The notes: a model not told the origin generated them from the sequence alone. DNA of 64,000 nt from Caenimonas sedimenti (GCF_007833165.1 NZ_VOBQ01000003.1:124001-188000); one strand, 5' to 3'; positions 9,737 to 20,344 are shown, numbered from the stretch's first letter. Made by a program: numbers and translations.

Positions 9737-9762
9737 TGAAAAAGCCGGCGCGTGGCCGGCTT
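9737..9762 (-). terminator. Terminator of the bfr gene
   Basis: Read leftwards, AAGCCGGC and GCCGGCTT form an 8-bp stem around a five-base loop, followed by a T run. It lies 24 bases after the bfr stop codon. Confidence 0.85.
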
Positions 9763-9785
9763 CTCGGAACTGCAGCGGGCTTGCG

Positions 9786-10262
9786 TCAGCTCGCCTCTTC
9801 CATCTGGCTTTGCAGGTAGTTCTGCAGCCCCACCTTGGCCACCAGGTCGATCTGCGTCTCGAGCCAGTCGATGTGCTCCTCGGTGTCCTCGAGGATGCGC
9901 TCCAGGATCTCGCGCGAGATGTAATCACGCACGGATTCGCAATGGGCGATGCCGTCCTTCACGGCGGCCTGCGCGCCGCGCTCGCTCTTCAGGTCGCAGT
10001 CGAGGATCTCCGGCACGTTCTCGCCGACCATCAGTTTGCCGAGGTCCTGCAGGTTCGGCAGGGCGTCGAGGAACAGGATGCGTTCCATCAGCTTGTCGGC
10101 GTGCTTCATCTCGCCGATGGATTCCTCGTACTCCTTCTTTGCCAGGCGCGAAAACCCCCAGTGCTTGAGGATGCGGTAGTGCAGGAAGTACTGGTTGGTG
10201 GCCGTCAGCTCGTTCTTGAGCTGGGCTTGCAGGTGCTTGATGACGAGGGGATCGCCTTGCAT
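9786..10262 (-). CDS. bfr: Bacterioferritin
   Basis: A 158-residue protein, the standard bacterioferritin length. All key residues are in register: ferroxidase ligands Glu18, Glu51, His54 and the later EDTEEHIDWLE motif, and heme-ligand Met52. It therefore should form the heme-containing 24-mer that oxidises and stores iron. The ATG at 10262 has a clear GGAGAAG ribosome binding site. The reading frame is open upstream across the ahpF region, but that stretch is antisense noise. A strong terminator follows. Bfd, encoded at 4300-4566, is the likely partner for iron release. Confidence 0.95.
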   Translation of the reverse strand: MQGDPLVIKHLQAQLKNELTATNQYFLHYRILKHWGFSRLAKKEYEESIGEMKHADKLMERILFLDALPNLQDLGKLMVGENVPEILDCDLKSERGAQAAVKDGIAHCESVRDYISREILERILEDTEEHIDWLETQIDLVAKVGLQNYLQSQMEEAS

Positions 10263-10330
10263 TTTTTCTTCTCCGGATGGCTGGTGTCCCGGATTGTTGC
10301 GCAATCGATGCAGTCCATGGGCAGTCTCCC

Positions 10331-10353
10331 CACGCAGGCGGTGTGCCTGCGTG
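10331..10353. other. 9-bp inverted repeat between bfr and ahpF
   Basis: CACGCAGGC and GCCTGCGTG pair perfectly around a five-base loop, 29 bases after the ahpF stop codon. There is no T run, so it may slow or stabilise the 3' end of the ahpF transcript rather than terminate it alone. Confidence 0.4.
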
Positions 10354-10381
10354 TGAGAAGTGTTCGCGTTCCGGAGCCGGG

Positions 10382-11938
10382 CTAGGCGGGTGCGCTGCTG
10401 CGGATCAGGTGGTCGAACGCACCGAGCGCGGCCTTGGCGCCATCTCCGGCGGCGATGATGATCTGCTTGAACGGCGTCGTGGTCGCGTCGCCGGCCGCGA
10501 AGACGCCCGGGACCGAAGTCTGGCCCTTCGCGTCCACCACGATTTCGCCGTAGCGCGACAGCTCCACTGTGCCCTTCAGCCATTCGGTATTCGGCACCAG
10601 TCCGATCTGCACGAAGACGCCTTCCAGGTCCACCCGTTGTTCCTCGCCGCTCGCCCGATCCTTGTAGGTGAGGCCGTCGACCTTGTCCTTCCCGGTGATG
10701 GCCGTGGTCTGCGCATTCATGACCACCGTGACGTTCGGCAGGCTGCGCAGCTTGCGCTGCAACACCTCGTCGGCGCGCAGCTTGGTGTCGAATTCGACCA
10801 GGGTGACGTGGGCGACGATGCCCGCGAGGTCGATCGCCGCTTCCACGCCGGAGTTGCCCCCGCCGATGACCGCCACGCGCTTGCCCTTGAAGAGCGGCCC
10901 GTCGCAATGAGGGCAATACGCCACGCCCTTGTTCTTGAACTCCTTCTCGCCGGGCACATTGATGTTGCGCCAGCGCGCACCCGTGGACAGGATGACGGTT
11001 TTCGCCTTGAGCGAAGCGCCGCTTTCCAGCTCGACCTTGATCAGGCCGTCCTCGGACTCCAGCGCCTTCGCGCGCTGCAGGTTCATGATGTCGACGTCGT
11101 AGTGGCGCACGTGCTCCTCGAGGGCCAGCGCAAACTTGGGCCCCTCGGTTTCCTTCACCGAGACGAAGTTCTCGATGCCGAGCGTGTCCAGCACCTGTCC
11201 GCCGAAACGCTCGGAAGCGATCCCGGTGCGGATGCCTTTGCGCGCCGCATAAACGGCTGCCGCCGCGCCTGCGGGCCCGCCGCCGACGATGAGCACGTCG
11301 AAGGGGTCCTTGGCCGCGAGCTTCTCGGCTTCACGGGCGACGGCGCCGGTGTCGATCTTGGCGACGATCTCCTCCAGGCTCATGCGCCCGGTGCCGAACA
11401 TCGTGCCGTTCAGGAACACCGTGGGCACGCCCATGATCTGGCGCTCGCGGATCTCGTCCTGGAACAGGCCGCCTTCGATCATCGTGGCCTTGATGCGCGG
11501 GTTCTGCACCGCCATCAGGTTCAGGGCCTGCACGACGTCCGGGCAGTTGTGGCAGGTGAGCGAGACGTAGACCTCGAACTCGAAGTCACCTTCGAGCGCG
11601 CGGATCTGCTCGAGCAGCGCCTGCTCGACCTTGGGCGGATAGCCGCCCACCTGCAGCAGGGCCAGCACGAGCGATGTGAATTCATGCCCCATCGGCAGGC
11701 CCGCGAAGCGGGGGCCGTGGTTCTCACCGGGGCGGTTGATCGAGAAGGAAGGCGTGCGGTGCACGCCGCCTTCGGTCTCGCTGATGCGGATCAGCGGGGA
11801 ACACTCCCCGATGTCCTTCAGCAAGGCCCGCATCTCGCCGGACGCGGGGGTGTCGTCGAGCGCCGCCGCAATTTCCACCGGCTGCGAGATGCGCTCCAGG
11901 TAGCTGGCCAGTTGGGCCTTGAGGCTGGCGTCGAGCAT
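10382..11938 (-). CDS. ahpF: Alkyl hydroperoxide reductase subunit F
   Basis: A 518-residue flavoprotein of normal AhpF length. The N-terminal double-thioredoxin domain holds a redox CHNC motif (about residues 129-132). The C-terminal thioredoxin-reductase-like part has the FAD motif [11 protein letters not shown], the redox CPHC motif, the NADH motif [10 protein letters not shown], and the GVFAAGDAT segment. It passes electrons from NADH to AhpC, which reduces peroxides. It follows ahpC by nine bases in a leftward operon. Confidence 0.95.
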   Translation of the reverse strand: MLDASLKAQLASYLERISQPVEIAAALDDTPASGEMRALLKDIGECSPLIRISETEGGVHRTPSFSINRPGENHGPRFAGLPMGHEFTSLVLALLQVGGYPPKVEQALLEQIRALEGDFEFEVYVSLTCHNCPDVVQALNLMAVQNPRIKATMIEGGLFQDEIRERQIMGVPTVFLNGTMFGTGRMSLEEIVAKIDTGAVAREAEKLAAKDPFDVLIVGGGPAGAAAAVYAARKGIRTGIASERFGGQVLDTLGIENFVSVKETEGPKFALALEEHVRHYDVDIMNLQRAKALESEDGLIKVELESGASLKAKTVILSTGARWRNINVPGEKEFKNKGVAYCPHCDGPLFKGKRVAVIGGGNSGVEAAIDLAGIVAHVTLVEFDTKLRADEVLQRKLRSLPNVTVVMNAQTTAITGKDKVDGLTYKDRASGEEQRVDLEGVFVQIGLVPNTEWLKGTVELSRYGEIVVDAKGQTSVPGVFAAGDATTTPFKQIIIAAGDGAKAALGAFDHLIRSSAPA

Positions 11939-11947
11939 TGCGCTACC

Positions 11948-12520
11948 TCAGATCTTTCCGACCAGGTCGAGCGAGGGCGTCAAGGTCTTGGCGCCTTCTT
12001 CCCACTTGGCCGGGCACACTTCACCCGGGTGCGCGGCGATGTACTGCGCGGCGCGGACGCGGCGCAGCGTTTCGGTGGCGTCACGGCCGATGCCGTTGTC
12101 GTGCACTTCGATGGTCTTGATGCGGCCGTCCGGATCGATCACGAAGGTGCCGCGCAAGGCCAGGCCGGTGTCTTCGCCTTCGGTGATCAGCACCTGGAAG
12201 AAGCGCGCCAGCTGGTGGCTGGGGTCGCCGACCAGCGGGTACTGGACCTTCTTGATGGTGTCCGACGTGTCGTGCCAGGCCTTGTGGGTGAAGTGGGTGT
12301 CGGTGGACACGCCATAGATCTCCACGCCCAGCTTCTGGAATTCGGCGTAGTGGTCGGCCAGGTCGCCCAGCTCGGTCGGGCAGACGAAGGTGAAGTCGGC
12401 CGGGTAGAACACGACGACGGACCACTTGCCCTTGAAGTTGTCCTGCGTGACGGGGACGAACTTGCCTTGATGGTAGGCGGTGGCGGTGAACTCGGGGATT
12501 TGGGTGTTGATGAGGGACAT
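11948..12520 (-). CDS. ahpC: Alkyl hydroperoxide reductase C (typical 2-Cys peroxiredoxin)
   Basis: A 190-residue peroxiredoxin with the peroxidatic cysteine at residue 47 in [13 protein letters not shown] and the resolving cysteine at residue 169 in [10 protein letters not shown]. It detoxifies hydrogen peroxide and organic hydroperoxides using AhpF. It is the promoter-proximal gene of ahpC-ahpF. I did not find a convincing OxyR motif upstream; instead an AT-rich stretch there resembles a Fur box. Confidence 0.95.
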   Translation of the reverse strand: MSLINTQIPEFTATAYHQGKFVPVTQDNFKGKWSVVVFYPADFTFVCPTELGDLADHYAEFQKLGVEIYGVSTDTHFTHKAWHDTSDTIKKVQYPLVGDPSHQLARFFQVLITEGEDTGLALRGTFVIDPDGRIKTIEVHDNGIGRDATETLRRVRAAQYIAAHPGEVCPAKWEEGAKTLTPSLDLVGKI

Positions 12521-12572
12521 TTGACTTCCTTTGTGGTTCGTTTGTTGGCGACAGGGGGTAGATTAAGGCGTA

Positions 12573-12591
12573 GATGAGAATTATTCCAATT
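12573..12591. promoter_or_regulatory. Possible Fur-like site upstream of ahpC
   Basis: GATGAGAATTATTCCAATT matches 16 of 19 positions of the AATGAGAATTATTCTCATT form of the Fur box. It lies 53 bases before the ahpC start. The right arm is imperfect, so the call is tentative. Confidence 0.35.
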
Positions 12592-12674
12592 CATTGACCC
12601 AATTCATTGGATTGGTTTTTCCTATCCGTTACTGGCTGGCAAGCGCGTTGGCTCGGCATTTGCGAAGATGGGGC

Positions 12675-13082
12675 GTGCCCTCCAAGTCCACCAATCCGCT
12701 CAACCATGCGCTGGCCGTCGGGATCGAACGGGTGGGGTTCCGCAAGTGGTATGAGCGCGAGCTGCTGAGCAGCCATGCGCACATGGTCCTGACGGTGCTG
12801 TGCACCGTGGGGCTGCTCGGCAGCTTCGAGGCGATGCGGGGCGCCTCCGAGGGGGACCGGGCGATGAACGTCATCTTGGTATTGCTCTGCGCGGCCATCG
12901 GGCTCTGGGCCCTGCGGCGCTATCTCTTCCTGCTGACGCGCGCCGAGGATGTGGCCAACCAGGCTAACTGCGGAAGTTGCGGCGAATATGGCCGCTTCAA
13001 GGTGGTGGGCACGCGCGCGGATGCAACGGATGTTTGCTGCAGCAAGTGCCGGCACTGCTGGACCATCGCCAGCGAAGCCTGA
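12675..13082 (+). CDS. Uncharacterised two-span membrane protein with a C-terminal cysteine pair motif
   Basis: About 135 residues from GTG 12675, or 162 from TTG 12594; neither start has a good ribosome binding site, and the longer form would overlap the gap that holds the Fur-like site. Two hydrophobic segments near the middle (MVLTVLCTVGLLG and VILVLLCAAIGLWAL) suggest a membrane hairpin. The C-terminus has CGSCGEYGRF and CCSKCRHCW, which look like a zinc ribbon or a small metal site. I do not recognise a named family. It is divergent from ahpC and convergent with ppsR. Confidence 0.65.
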   Translation: MPSKSTNPLNHALAVGIERVGFRKWYERELLSSHAHMVLTVLCTVGLLGSFEAMRGASEGDRAMNVILVLLCAAIGLWALRRYLFLLTRAEDVANQANCGSCGEYGRFKVVGTRADATDVCCSKCRHCWTIASEA

Positions 13083-13106
13083 CGGCCGAGGCGCCCGCCC
13101 GGACCA

Positions 13107-13928
13107 CTAGTACTCGAGCCGCTCCGGCCGGATCTCCTGCAGGATCGTCGTGGCGATTTCCTCGATCGACTTCGTGGTCGTCGAGAGCCAGCGAATGCCT
13201 TCGCGCCGCATCATCGCCTCGGCCTCGGCCACTTCCATGCGGCAGTTCTCGAGTGAGGCGTACTTCGAGTTCGGCCGCCGTTCGTTGCGGATCTCGCACA
13301 GCCGTTCCGGCAGGATCGACAGCCCGAAGATCTTCTGTCGCTGCGCGGTCAACGCCGCGGGCAACTGGCGGCGTTCGAAGTCTTCCGGGATCAACGGGTA
13401 GTTGGCCGCCTTCAGGCCGTGCTGCATGGCCAGGTAGAGCGAAGTCGGGGTCTTGCCGCTGCGCGACACGCCGACGAGGATGACGTCGGCCTGCTCGAGG
13501 TCACGGTTCGACTGCCCGTCGTCGTGCGCCAGGCTGTAGTTGATGGCTTCGATGCGGTCGTGGTACTCCTGGCTCTTGCTGACGTCCGCGAAGCGTCCCA
13601 CCCGATGGCTCGACTTCATGCCGAGCTCGATCTCGAGCGGCCGCACGAACGTGCCGAACATGTCGAGCAGCATCGCCTTGCAGCCTTCCTCGATCACCTG
13701 CAGCACTTCCACGTTCACGAGGGTCGTAAAGACCACCGGCTTGCGCCCTTCGACCTCGGCCGTGTGGTTGACCTGGCGCACGACCTGGTGCGCCTTGTCG
13801 ACCGAGTCGATGAAGGGCAGGCGCACGTGCCGCGGCTTGAATTCGAACTGGGCCAGGATGGCGTTGCCGAACGTTTCGGCGGTGATGCCGGTGCCGTCGG
13901 AGACGAAGAAAACCGTTCGGGTGTGCAT
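13107..13928 (-). CDS. ppsR: PEP synthase regulatory protein (bifunctional kinase/pyrophosphorylase, DUF299)
   Basis: A 273-residue protein matching the PpsR/RP1 family in length and motifs: [16 protein letters not shown] at the N-terminus and the P-loop-like [16 protein letters not shown] in the middle. It inactivates phosphoenolpyruvate synthase by ADP-dependent phosphorylation of a threonine beside the catalytic histidine and reactivates it by phosphorolysis. It is divergent from ppsA, the usual arrangement. The frame remains open for over 850 further codons upstream, but that part is antisense to ppsA and not real. Confidence 0.93.
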   Translation of the reverse strand: MHTRTVFFVSDGTGITAETFGNAILAQFEFKPRHVRLPFIDSVDKAHQVVRQVNHTAEVEGRKPVVFTTLVNVEVLQVIEEGCKAMLLDMFGTFVRPLEIELGMKSSHRVGRFADVSKSQEYHDRIEAINYSLAHDDGQSNRDLEQADVILVGVSRSGKTPTSLYLAMQHGLKAANYPLIPEDFERRQLPAALTAQRQKIFGLSILPERLCEIRNERRPNSKYASLENCRMEVAEAEAMMRREGIRWLSTTTKSIEEIATTILQEIRPERLEY

Positions 13929-14075
13929 GGTGGTGGGGCCTACAATCGCGCCAATTATCCGAATTTCACGCGCCATGCCCCGCAGACATCGATTCGAACA
14001 ACCAAAAAGCCTGCCGGCGGGGCAGGGCGCGGCGCGCTGGAGCGCAGACCCGGTTTCACTTTCTGGAGTTTTCCC

Positions 14076-16469
14076 ATGTCTGCCCTTTTCAGCCCGACCG
14101 CCCTGGTCGTACCGTTTGAAAACCTGAGAATGACCGACGTCGAGGCGGTTGGCGGCAAGAACGCCAGCCTCGGCGAGATGATCTCCCAACTGCCCCAGGG
14201 TGTGCGCGTGCCCACGGGCTTCGCGACCACCGCGCACGCTTTCCGCCAGTTCCTGGCCCACGCCGGGCTGGCCGAGCGCATCGACACCCGCTTGAAGACC
14301 CTCGACACCGAGGACGTGCGCGCGCTCGCCGCCGCCGGTGCCGAGATCCGCGGCTGGATCGAAGCGCAACCTTTTCCCGCCGACCTGCAGGAGGCCATCG
14401 CCATGGCGTTCGCGAAGCTGAGCGCAGGGAACCCGCAAGCAAGTTTCGCGGTGCGCTCCTCGGCCACGGCCGAGGACCTTCCCGACGCCTCCTTCGCCGG
14501 CCAGCAGGAGACCTTCCTCAACGTGGTGGGCATCGAAGACGTCCTGCACAAGATGAAGGAAGTGTTCGCCTCGCTCTACAACGACCGCGCGATCAGCTAC
14601 CGCGTCCACAAGGGTTTCGCCCACGCCGACGTCGCGCTGTCGGCGGGCGTTCAGCGCATGGTGCGCTCGGACCTCGGCGCCGCGGGCGTGATGTTCACCA
14701 TCGACACCGAGTCGGGCTTCGACCAGGTGGTCTTCATCACGTCCAGCTATGGCCTTGGTGAGACCGTCGTCCAGGGCGCCGTCAACCCGGACGAGTTCTA
14801 CGTCCACAAGCCGATGCTGGAGGCCGGCAAGCGTGCGGTGATCCGCCGCAACCTCGGCTCCAAGCTGATCCAGATGGTGTTCGCGTCCGCCGACGAGAAG
14901 GCGAAGACCGGCAAGCTGGTGCAGACCGTCGACGTGCCGCTGGAGCAGCGCAACCGCTATTCGCTCACGACGGAGGACGTCGAGGCGCTCGCGCGCTATG
15001 CGCTGGTCATCGAGAAGCACTATGGCCGCCCGATGGACATCGAATGGGGCAAGGACGGCACCGATGGCCAGCTCTACATCCTGCAGGCGCGCCCCGAGAC
15101 GGTGAAGAGCCAGCAGCAGGGCAAGGCCGAGCTGCGCTACAAGCTCAAGGGCAAGGGCACCGTCCTGGCCGAAGGCCGTGCGATCGGGCAGAAGGTCGGC
15201 ACGGGCCCGGTACGCCTGGTGCACAGCATTTCCGAGATGGACAAGGTGCAGGCCGGCGACGTGCTCGTCACCGACATGACCGACCCGAACTGGGAGCCGG
15301 TGATGAAGCGCGCGAGCGCCATCGTCACCAACCGTGGCGGCCGCACCTGCCACGCGGCCATCATTGCGCGCGAGCTGGGCATCCCCGCGGTCGTGGGCTG
15401 CGGCAACGCCACCGAGTTGCTGAAAGACGGGACCCTGGTCACCGTGAGCTGTGCCGAGGGCGACACAGGCTTCATCTACGACGGCCTGCTCGAGACCGAA
15501 GTGACCGAGGTCCAGCGCGGCGCGATGCCGCCCATCAAGACCAAGATCATGATGAACGTGGGCAACCCGCAGCTGGCCTTCGATTTCGCCCAGCTGCCCA
15601 ACGACGGCGTGGGACTGGCGCGGCTGGAATTCATCATCAACAACAACATCGGGGTGCATCCGAAGGCCATCCTCGACTATCCGAATGTCGCGCCGGACCT
15701 GAAGAAAGCCGTCGAATCGGTCGCGCGCGGGCATGCCTCGCCGCGCGCTTTCTACGTCGACAAGGTGGCCGAAGGCATCGCCACCATCGCCGCGGCTTTC
15801 TGGCCCAAGCCGGTGATCGTCCGGCTGTCCGACTTCAAGAGCAACGAATACCGCAAGCTCATCGGCGGCAGCCGCTACGAGCCGGAGGAAGAGAACCCCA
15901 TGCTGGGGTTCCGCGGCGCGGCCCGCTATGTCAGCGAGGAGTTCCGTGAGGCGTTCGCGATGGAATGCGAGGCGCTCAAGCGCGTGCGCGACGACATGGG
16001 CCTCACGAACGTCCAGGTGATGGTGCCCTTCGTGCGCACGCTCGGCCAGGCCGACCGGGTCACGCAGCTGCTGGCGGCGCAGGGCCTGAAACGCGGGCAG
16101 GACGGCCTGCAGCTGATCATGATGTGCGAGATCCCCAGCAACGCGATCCTGGCGGCGCAGTTCCTCGAGTTCTTCGATGGGTTCTCGATCGGCTCGAACG
16201 ACCTCACCCAGCTCACGCTGGGCCTGGACCGGGACTCCGGTCTGGAGCTGCTGGCCGCCGATTTCGACGAGCGCGACCCGGCGGTGAAGGCCATGCTCCT
16301 GAGCGCCATCACCGCGTGCAAGGCCAGCGGCAAGTACGTGGGCATCTGCGGGCAGGGCCCGAGCGACCACCCGGACTTCGCGCAGTGGCTGGCCGACGAG
16401 GGCATCTCCTCCATCTCGCTCAACCCCGACAGCGTCATCGCCACCTGGCAGCAGCTCGCGCGCGGCTAG
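14076..16469 (+). CDS. ppsA: Phosphoenolpyruvate synthase
   Basis: A 797-residue enzyme converting pyruvate and ATP to phosphoenolpyruvate, AMP and phosphate for gluconeogenesis. The ATP-grasp N-terminal domain has [11 protein letters not shown] and [20 protein letters not shown]. The central phosphohistidine domain has [21 protein letters not shown] with catalytic His426. The C-terminal PEP-binding domain ends with [15 protein letters not shown] and a GICGQGPSD motif. ATG 14076 has a GGAG site eight bases upstream. The divergent ppsR product is its regulator. Confidence 0.95.
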   Translation: MSALFSPTALVVPFENLRMTDVEAVGGKNASLGEMISQLPQGVRVPTGFATTAHAFRQFLAHAGLAERIDTRLKTLDTEDVRALAAAGAEIRGWIEAQPFPADLQEAIAMAFAKLSAGNPQASFAVRSSATAEDLPDASFAGQQETFLNVVGIEDVLHKMKEVFASLYNDRAISYRVHKGFAHADVALSAGVQRMVRSDLGAAGVMFTIDTESGFDQVVFITSSYGLGETVVQGAVNPDEFYVHKPMLEAGKRAVIRRNLGSKLIQMVFASADEKAKTGKLVQTVDVPLEQRNRYSLTTEDVEALARYALVIEKHYGRPMDIEWGKDGTDGQLYILQARPETVKSQQQGKAELRYKLKGKGTVLAEGRAIGQKVGTGPVRLVHSISEMDKVQAGDVLVTDMTDPNWEPVMKRASAIVTNRGGRTCHAAIIARELGIPAVVGCGNATELLKDGTLVTVSCAEGDTGFIYDGLLETEVTEVQRGAMPPIKTKIMMNVGNPQLAFDFAQLPNDGVGLARLEFIINNNIGVHPKAILDYPNVAPDLKKAVESVARGHASPRAFYVDKVAEGIATIAAAFWPKPVIVRLSDFKSNEYRKLIGGSRYEPEEENPMLGFRGAARYVSEEFREAFAMECEALKRVRDDMGLTNVQVMVPFVRTLGQADRVTQLLAAQGLKRGQDGLQLIMMCEIPSNAILAAQFLEFFDGFSIGSNDLTQLTLGLDRDSGLELLAADFDERDPAVKAMLLSAITACKASGKYVGICGQGPSDHPDFAQWLADEGISSISLNPDSVIATWQQLARG

Positions 16470-16487
16470 GCGCGGCAAGCCCCGCAC

Positions 16488-16537
16488 TGGCGGATACCCT
16501 CTAGGGCCGCGCGCGCGGCCGATGGGATCATCCGCCA
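16488..16537. other. Nested inverted repeats between ppsA and the symporter gene
   Basis: TGGCGGAT (16488-16495) pairs with ATCCGCCA (16530-16537), enclosing the palindrome GGCCGCGCGCGCGGCC (16505-16520). No T run follows. It may act as a terminator with Rho or protect the ppsA 3' end. Confidence 0.35.
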
Positions 16538-16555
16538 CTGCCCTGCAAGGAAGAG

Positions 16556-18631
16556 ATGGCCGCGAACCAGGACTACGCCGCGTACAAGGCCCGGCTGGCG
16601 CGCATCCTCACGCAATACGTCGTGGGGTTGTGCGCAGTGCTGGGCGTGCTGGCGTGGGCCGAGCAGAACGGCCTGTCGCGCTACTGGCTGGGCCCCATCT
16701 TCCTGTTCTCCACGGTGATGATCTACGCGGCCATCGGCATCTATGGCCGCACGACCGACGCCGAGGAGTACTACGTCGCCGGCCGGCGCATCCCGCCCTT
16801 CTACAACGGCATGGCGGCGGCCGCCGACTGGATGAGCGCGGCCTCGTTCATCAGCCTCGCGGGAGGCCTCTACCTGCAGGGCTTTTCCGGCCTGGGTGCG
16901 CAGCCCGGCGGCCTGGCCTTCGTGCTGGGATGGACGGGCGGCTTCTGCCTGGTGGCCCTGCTGGTGGCGCCCTACCTGCGCGGCCTGAAGCTGTACACGG
17001 TGCCCGACTACTTCCAGCACCGCTACGGTGGCCGCTGGCCGCGGATCATCGCCGCGCTGGCGGCCATCCTGTGCTCCTTCACCTATGTCGTCGCGCAGAT
17101 CTACGGGATCGGCCTGATCGCTTCACGCCTCACCGGCGTGCAGTTCGAGATCGGCATCCTGCTCGGACTGGGCGGCGTCCTCCTTTGTTCGTTTCTCGGC
17201 GGCATGCGTGCCATCACCTGGACGCAAGTCGCGCAATACGTCGTGCTGCTGCTGGCCTTCCTGATCCCGGTGTCCTGGCTCGCCTACAAGCAGCTGGGCA
17301 ATCCGCTGGCGCCGCTGGTCTATGGGGAGCAGCTGCGCAAGATCGGGGAACTGGAGAAGGCGCTGATCGACTCCCCGCAGGAAAAGCAGGTGCAGACCGA
17401 ATTCCTGCGGCGGGCGGACCAGTACCGGGCCTGGCTCGCCGAGCCGGAATCCTCGTTGCGGCGCGAACGCGCCGCGGCGCAGGAAAGGATCCGCCAGCTG
17501 AAGCAGCAGAACGCCGATTCGAGCCGCATCGTCGCGGCCAACCGTGAGTTGGCGGCGCTCCCGCGCGACGTGGCGGGCGCGCGCGAGCTCTGGACCCGCG
17601 CGATGGACGAGAGCCTGGAACGCGCCAAGCCGCTGGGCGGGCTGGCGCCGCACGGACGTCCGTTCGCGGGTGACGCCGGCGGGACGCCCGAGGAACGCGC
17701 GGCATTCTCCGCGTCACGCTTGAATTTCCTGGCGCTGGTGTTCTGCCTGATGGTCGGCACGGCGGGCCTGCCGCACCTGTTGACCCGGTTCTACACCACC
17801 CCGACCGTGGCCGAGTCGCGGTACTCCGTGGCCTGGGCGCTGTTCTTCATCGTGCTGCTGTACCTGAGTGTCCCGGCGCTCGCCGTCCTGGTGAAGTTCG
17901 AGGTGATGCAGAGCCTGGTGGGCAGCAGCTTCGACAACCTGCCGACCTGGATCGTGCAGTGGGGCAAGGTGGATCCATCCCTGCTTTCAGTGAGCGACGT
18001 CAACGGCGACGGAATCGTGCAGTTCGGCGAGATCCGGCTGGGCGCGGACATCATCATGCTGGCCACGCCGGAAATCGGGGGCATGCCGTACGTGGTGTCG
18101 GGCCTGGTCGCCGCGGGTGGGCTGGCCGCCGCCTTGTCCACCGCCGACGGCCTGCTGCTCACCATCAGCAACGCGATCGTGCGCGACATCTACAGCCACG
18201 ACGCCGCCCATCCCTCGACGCCCGAGCAGCGCGTCATCCTGTCCAAGTTCGCGCTGCTGGGCGTCGCGCTGATGGCCGCCCTGGTGGCCTCGCTGAAGCC
18301 TGCGGACATCCTGCCACTCGTGGCGGCGTCGTTTTCATTGGCCGCCTCGGCCTTCTTCCCGGCGATGCTGCTGGGCATCTTCTGGCCGCGCGCCACCAGG
18401 GCGGGCGCCGTGGCCGGCATGCTCGCCGGCCTGGGTGTCACGGTCGCCTACATGCTGATGAACGCGGCCAGCGTCCGGGCGCTGTTCCGGCTCGCGGGGT
18501 CCCAGACCTTGTGGTTCGGCATCCTGCCCGCGTCGGCAGGGGTGTTCGGCGTCGCCGTGGGTCTGGTGGTGACGCTGGTGGTGAGCTTGCTCGCACGCCA
18601 GTTGCATGGCGGCGCAGTGCCGGAACGCTGA
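16556..18631 (+). CDS. Sodium:solute symporter, VC_2705-like subfamily (paralogue A)
   Basis: A 691-residue transporter of the SSS family (ActP/PutP fold) with about 13 membrane helices. Conserved features include [16 protein letters not shown] near the sodium site and [11 protein letters not shown]. It is longer than PutP because of a charged, helical insert of roughly 130 residues (about 265-385) and an EF-hand-like loop, [12 protein letters not shown], at residues 481-492. The substrate is probably a short organic acid such as acetate, by family. It is clearly paralogous to the transporter at 20606-22741 but has no small-subunit gene before it. A GGAAG ribosome binding site precedes the start. 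Confidence 0.85.
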   Translation: MAANQDYAAYKARLARILTQYVVGLCAVLGVLAWAEQNGLSRYWLGPIFLFSTVMIYAAIGIYGRTTDAEEYYVAGRRIPPFYNGMAAAADWMSAASFISLAGGLYLQGFSGLGAQPGGLAFVLGWTGGFCLVALLVAPYLRGLKLYTVPDYFQHRYGGRWPRIIAALAAILCSFTYVVAQIYGIGLIASRLTGVQFEIGILLGLGGVLLCSFLGGMRAITWTQVAQYVVLLLAFLIPVSWLAYKQLGNPLAPLVYGEQLRKIGELEKALIDSPQEKQVQTEFLRRADQYRAWLAEPESSLRRERAAAQERIRQLKQQNADSSRIVAANRELAALPRDVAGARELWTRAMDESLERAKPLGGLAPHGRPFAGDAGGTPEERAAFSASRLNFLALVFCLMVGTAGLPHLLTRFYTTPTVAESRYSVAWALFFIVLLYLSVPALAVLVKFEVMQSLVGSSFDNLPTWIVQWGKVDPSLLSVSDVNGDGIVQFGEIRLGADIIMLATPEIGGMPYVVSGLVAAGGLAAALSTADGLLLTISNAIVRDIYSHDAAHPSTPEQRVILSKFALLGVALMAALVASLKPADILPLVAASFSLAASAFFPAMLLGIFWPRATRAGAVAGMLAGLGVTVAYMLMNAASVRALFRLAGSQTLWFGILPASAGVFGVAVGLVVTLVVSLLARQLHGGAVPER

Positions 18632-18638
18632 GCCCTGC

Positions 18639-19145
18639 TTAACCCGGGCGGCGGCTCTCCATCTCGGCGGCGAATTGTGCCGCCTTGGCGCTGCCGCCGA
18701 TCTGCCGCAACATCGCCTCCGCGCGTTGCAGCGCGACCTGGAACTCCTGCGGATTGCGGGTTCGTTCGATGCGCAGGCACAGTTCGTCGGCGACCGGGCC
18801 CAGCAGGTCGGACAGGCGTCGCACCGCATAACGCTGGGCTTCGAGCAAGGTCACTTGGGGGGCGGCGGCCGATGCGCCGGCATTGCCTCCGGCTGCCGGA
18901 GGGTGCGCCTTGCCTGGGCTTGCCGTGCCCCCAACGGGTTCGATGAAGCCGAGCTCGGCGAGCTGGGCCATCTGCTGTTCAGGGTCGCCAAAAATCGAGC
19001 CCAGCTTGGCCAGCTCGTCGAAGCCCCTTTTTCCATCGATCAGGATCAGCATGGATCGCAGCTTCGGCGTCAGTGCGCTGCTGCGCGTGGCAATGGCTTC
19101 GCTGCCGCTTGCCGACTTGTGATAGGTCGCTGTCTTGTCGAACAT
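18639..19145 (-). CDS. Uncharacterised protein with an 'LILIDGK' N-terminal domain (paralogue A)
   Basis: A 168-residue soluble protein with no signal or membrane segment. Residues 25-65 contain LTPKLRSMLILIDGKRGFDEL, which closely resembles LTPKQRAAFILIDGKKALNEV in the protein encoded at 22838-23296. This winged-helix-like N-terminal part is followed by an alanine/proline linker and a helical C-terminal half. The ATG at 19145 has a strong GGAGG ribosome binding site. It is convergent with symporter A, eight bases away. Function is unknown. Confidence 0.7.
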   Translation of the reverse strand: MFDKTATYHKSASGSEAIATRSSALTPKLRSMLILIDGKRGFDELAKLGSIFGDPEQQMAQLAELGFIEPVGGTASPGKAHPPAAGGNAGASAAAPQVTLLEAQRYAVRRLSDLLGPVADELCLRIERTRNPQEFQVALQRAEAMLRQIGGSAKAAQFAAEMESRRPG

Positions 19146-19366
19146 GCGAGACCTCCTTCTTCTTCTACCCAACGTACATCTGTCAGTTCAGCGTAAGTAT
19201 GCGCTGTTGCCCGGCGCCGTGAAGGCCCTGGCTCGCAATACGTTGGGAAACAGCAAATTTCGCCGGGTAATCCCTATGGGGGTTTGCCGATGGGAAGGCC
19301 GCCTTGTAAGAGCACCGTAAGTCGCTGTGCAAACCATGGGTGGCGGAGACAAAGACAAGGAGCGAT
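19146..19366. promoter_or_regulatory. Divergent intergenic region with a 9-bp inverted repeat
   Basis: These 221 bases separate two divergent genes and should hold both promoters. CCCAACGTA (19168-19176) and TACGTTGGG (19239-19247) form an inverted repeat with a 62-base gap. I saw no clear consensus promoter or regulator site. Confidence 0.3.
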
Positions 19367-19663
19367 GTGCTCTTATTCGTGAACATCGTGAAGTTGCTGG
19401 CCGAAGTCGCCTTGCTGGCCCTGTTCGGGCAGTGGGTGCTCGGCCTCCTGGCAGGCGCGCAGCGTGAGCGCAATCTGTTCTACCAGATCTTCCAGGTCGT
19501 GACCCGTCCCCTGGTGGCCGGCGCCCGGTTCATCACGCCCAGGGTGGTGATCGACCGGCATGTTCCGATCGTCGCCTTCCTGCTGCTCTCCTTCGTGTGG
19601 ATCATCGCGACGATCACCAAGATCGACATCTGCGTCAGCATCGGGGTGCACCTGTGCAAATGA
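19367..19663 (+). CDS. Uncharacterised two-span membrane protein
   Basis: A 98-residue protein with two hydrophobic segments, near residues 2-25 (NIVKLLAEVALLALFGQWVL) and near 70-92 (VPIVAFLLLSFVWIIATI), joined by a basic loop. GTG 19367 follows an AAGGAG site; a GTG at 19340 in the same frame would add nine residues. The stop codon overlaps the next start (ATGA), so it is translationally coupled to the TPR gene. No named family is recognised. Confidence 0.65.
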   Translation: MLLFVNIVKLLAEVALLALFGQWVLGLLAGAQRERNLFYQIFQVVTRPLVAGARFITPRVVIDRHVPIVAFLLLSFVWIIATITKIDICVSIGVHLCK

Positions 19664-20235
19664 GCCGGCTGCGTTACCTGGGTCTGAAGTGGCGCGCGAT
19701 GGCGCTGCTGGTTTTCGCGCGCCGCCAGGAAGCGCTGGCGGTGTTCGAGCAGATGCGCGGCGAGTTCCCGCGGGATCCGTACGTGCTGGCGAGCATTGCC
19801 CACCTGCAGGCGCAGCTGGGCAACCGGGACGCCGCGCTCAGGGGCATGGACAGGTTGCTCGAGGTCGAGCCGGGCAACGGGCGCCACTGGTACAACCACG
19901 GATTCATGCTGGAAGAGGCCCAGGAGTACGGACGGGCCGAAACCGCGTTTCGCCGCGCCACCGAACTGGCGCCCGACCTGGACCGCGCCTGGTACGGCTT
20001 GGGCCTGGTGCTGATCCGCCTGCAGCGGTTCGACGAAGCCGTCATCGCGCTGAAGCGCAACACGAAATTGCAACCCATGAGCCCGTACGGCTGGTACCAG
20101 CTGGCGCGTGTTCATGTGGACCGGCACGAACCCGAGGAGGCCCGGAAGATCATCCGGCACCTGCAAGGGTTCGAGCCGAAAGTGGCCGCCCAACTGGTCC
20201 GGGAGACGGGCTTGTCCGTCCCAGACGCCAGCTGA
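19660..20235 (+). CDS. TPR-repeat protein
   Basis: A 191-residue protein made of about four to five tetratricopeptide repeats. Repeat signatures include DPYVLASIAHLQAQLGNRDAAL, then HWYNHGFMLEEAQEYGRAE and AWYGLGLVLIRLQRFDEAV, each 34 residues apart. TPR arrays are protein-interaction scaffolds. There is no signal peptide; a hydrophobic patch near residue 15 may associate it with the membrane protein encoded just upstream. The start overlaps that gene by four bases. Confidence 0.85.
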   Translation: MSRLRYLGLKWRAMALLVFARRQEALAVFEQMRGEFPRDPYVLASIAHLQAQLGNRDAALRGMDRLLEVEPGNGRHWYNHGFMLEEAQEYGRAETAFRRATELAPDLDRAWYGLGLVLIRLQRFDEAVIALKRNTKLQPMSPYGWYQLARVHVDRHEPEEARKIIRHLQGFEPKVAAQLVRETGLSVPDAS

Positions 20236-20344
20236 GCGGCCACCTGAGTGGAGCGGCCCGGTTGCAGGCTGCGGCGCAAGCCGCGGGGGCTGTCATGGCA
20301 ACAGGTGGAGCAGAGGGCCCCCAAGGCCCGGAAGGAGACAAGTC

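Noticed and set aside
6473-9739. Open reading frame of 1088 codons on the plus strand
   Set aside because: It is antisense to the siderophore receptor and fpr, has a histidine/glycine/arginine-rich composition typical of GC-rich shadow frames, and shows no known domain.
12521-12593. OxyR binding site before ahpC
   Set aside because: I could not fit the four spaced ATAG/CTAT-type elements to this stretch.
13929-16538. Upstream extension of ppsR for over 850 codons
   Set aside because: It is antisense to ppsA. The PpsR family starts at the ATG at 13928, and the extra part has no domain.
19660-20235. TPR/membrane-protein pair as part of a secretion or mobile element
   Set aside because: No integrase, repeats or composition shift was seen; they look like ordinary chromosomal genes.
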